DNA from: Streptomyces barringtoniae
Lineage (GTDB): Bacteria > Actinomycetota > Actinomycetes > Streptomycetales > Streptomycetaceae
Length of the DNA stretch: 64,000 nucleotides
Direction of reading: 5' to 3'
Assembly: GCF_020819595.1 (NCBI RefSeq)
Contig: NZ_JAJHNP010000007.1
Span: 361,238 to 425,237, forward strand
In this document: in pieces, positions 63,862-64,000 of the stretch
Position numbering within the stretch: position 1 is the stretch's first letter
Layout: each line of letters starts with the position of its first letter
The notes under the pieces: model-generated
Seen by the model: the letters and a program-made list of their open reading frames with translations, nothing else
Database searches by the model: none
What the model was told of the DNA's origin: nothing
Made by a program: the position numbers and the translations under genes

Positions 63862-64000
63862 TCAACGCTTGCGCCGACGCCCGCCGCGGCCTGCCGCCGC
63901 TCCGGCAGCCGCGCCCGCGCCCGCCGTCGCCGCTCCCGCCTGCGGACCTGGCCGGTCGGCCGAGACCACCAGGGCGGCGAGCAGTGTGGTGACCGGGACG
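63862..64000 (-). CDS. C-terminal tail of an unknown gene, 5' part outside window
   Basis: A frame open to the right edge reads TTLLAALVVSADRPGPQ and continues as Ala/Gly-rich spacer, ending with RGGRRRKR and TGA. Only 45 residues are visible, including a short hydrophobic piece. The basic end and Ala/Gly spacer suggest the cytosolic tail of a membrane or nucleic-acid-associated protein. No family can be given. Confidence 0.45.
   Translation of the reverse strand, partial: VPVTTLLAALVVSADRPGPQAGAATAGAGAAAGAAAGRGGRRRKR

Overview
This is a high-GC actinomycete window, almost certainly Streptomyces. Codon use is strongly G/C at third positions, many genes start with GTG behind GGAGG-type ribosome binding sites, and the content (SpoIIE-type PP2C phosphatase, CsbD remnant, MmyB-like regulator, rare TTA codons) fits that genus. 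No tRNA, rRNA or CRISPR was seen.

Layout. (1) 1-1360: 3' part of a secreted BNR/sortilin-like beta-propeller protein on the minus strand, then about 1.4 kb with no intact gene. (2) 2816-38235: a large biosynthetic gene cluster. At its left end a plus-strand cassette (amide-synthetase-like AMP ligase, 5-aminolevulinate synthase, acyl-CoA ligase) matches the three enzymes known to build and attach the C5N unit (2-amino-3-hydroxycyclopent-2-enone) of asukamycin and moenomycin. A block of 23 minus-strand genes (32095 down to 7235) follows. It holds a class II DAHP synthase and a chorismate-lyase-like protein (4-hydroxybenzoate supply), a GriC/GriD-like aryl acid reductase pair, two FAD monooxygenases, a PPOX-fold oxidoreductase, a membrane O-acyltransferase, a GH3-family ligase, a thymidylate-kinase-like protein, two methyltransferases, a P450, a long-chain acyl-CoA ligase, two exporters, a lone LysR effector domain, two coupled genes of unknown family, and a LuxR-type regulator. 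Divergent from this block is an iterative type I PKS (KS-AT-DH*-ACP, no KR, DH catalytic residues replaced), followed by a TetR regulator and a PaaI-type thioesterase.

(3) 37-48 kb: right flank with decayed transposases (ISAzo13-, ISL3- and IS256-like), truncated or frameshifted genes (DUF2075, DUF2867), an SDR/XRE-type regulator pair, a PP2C phosphatase and a DNA photolyase. (4) 48-64 kb: a small secreted protein, a CsbD remnant, a YihY/BrkB membrane protein, an MFS remnant, a P450, two convergent wall-polymer-type glycosyltransferases that share a 17-bp palindrome upstream, the transhydrogenase pair pntA-pntB, an MFS transporter with a TetR-like operator, a DUF3883-like fragment, a PIG-L deacetylase and the tail of one more gene.

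How the cluster may work (inference): chorismate gives 4-hydroxybenzoate, which is adenylated and reduced to an aldehyde, oxygenated by the flavoenzymes, possibly O-acylated, and capped with the C5N amide. From memory, labelling work on reductiomycin used exactly these building blocks (5-aminolevulinate, 4-hydroxybenzoate, acetate), so a reductiomycin-type product is the leading guess. The unusual PKS, GH3 ligase, kinase-like protein, methyltransferases and unknown pair are not explained by it and could indicate a larger or new hybrid. Four cluster genes carry a TTA codon, suggesting bldA-dependent expression.
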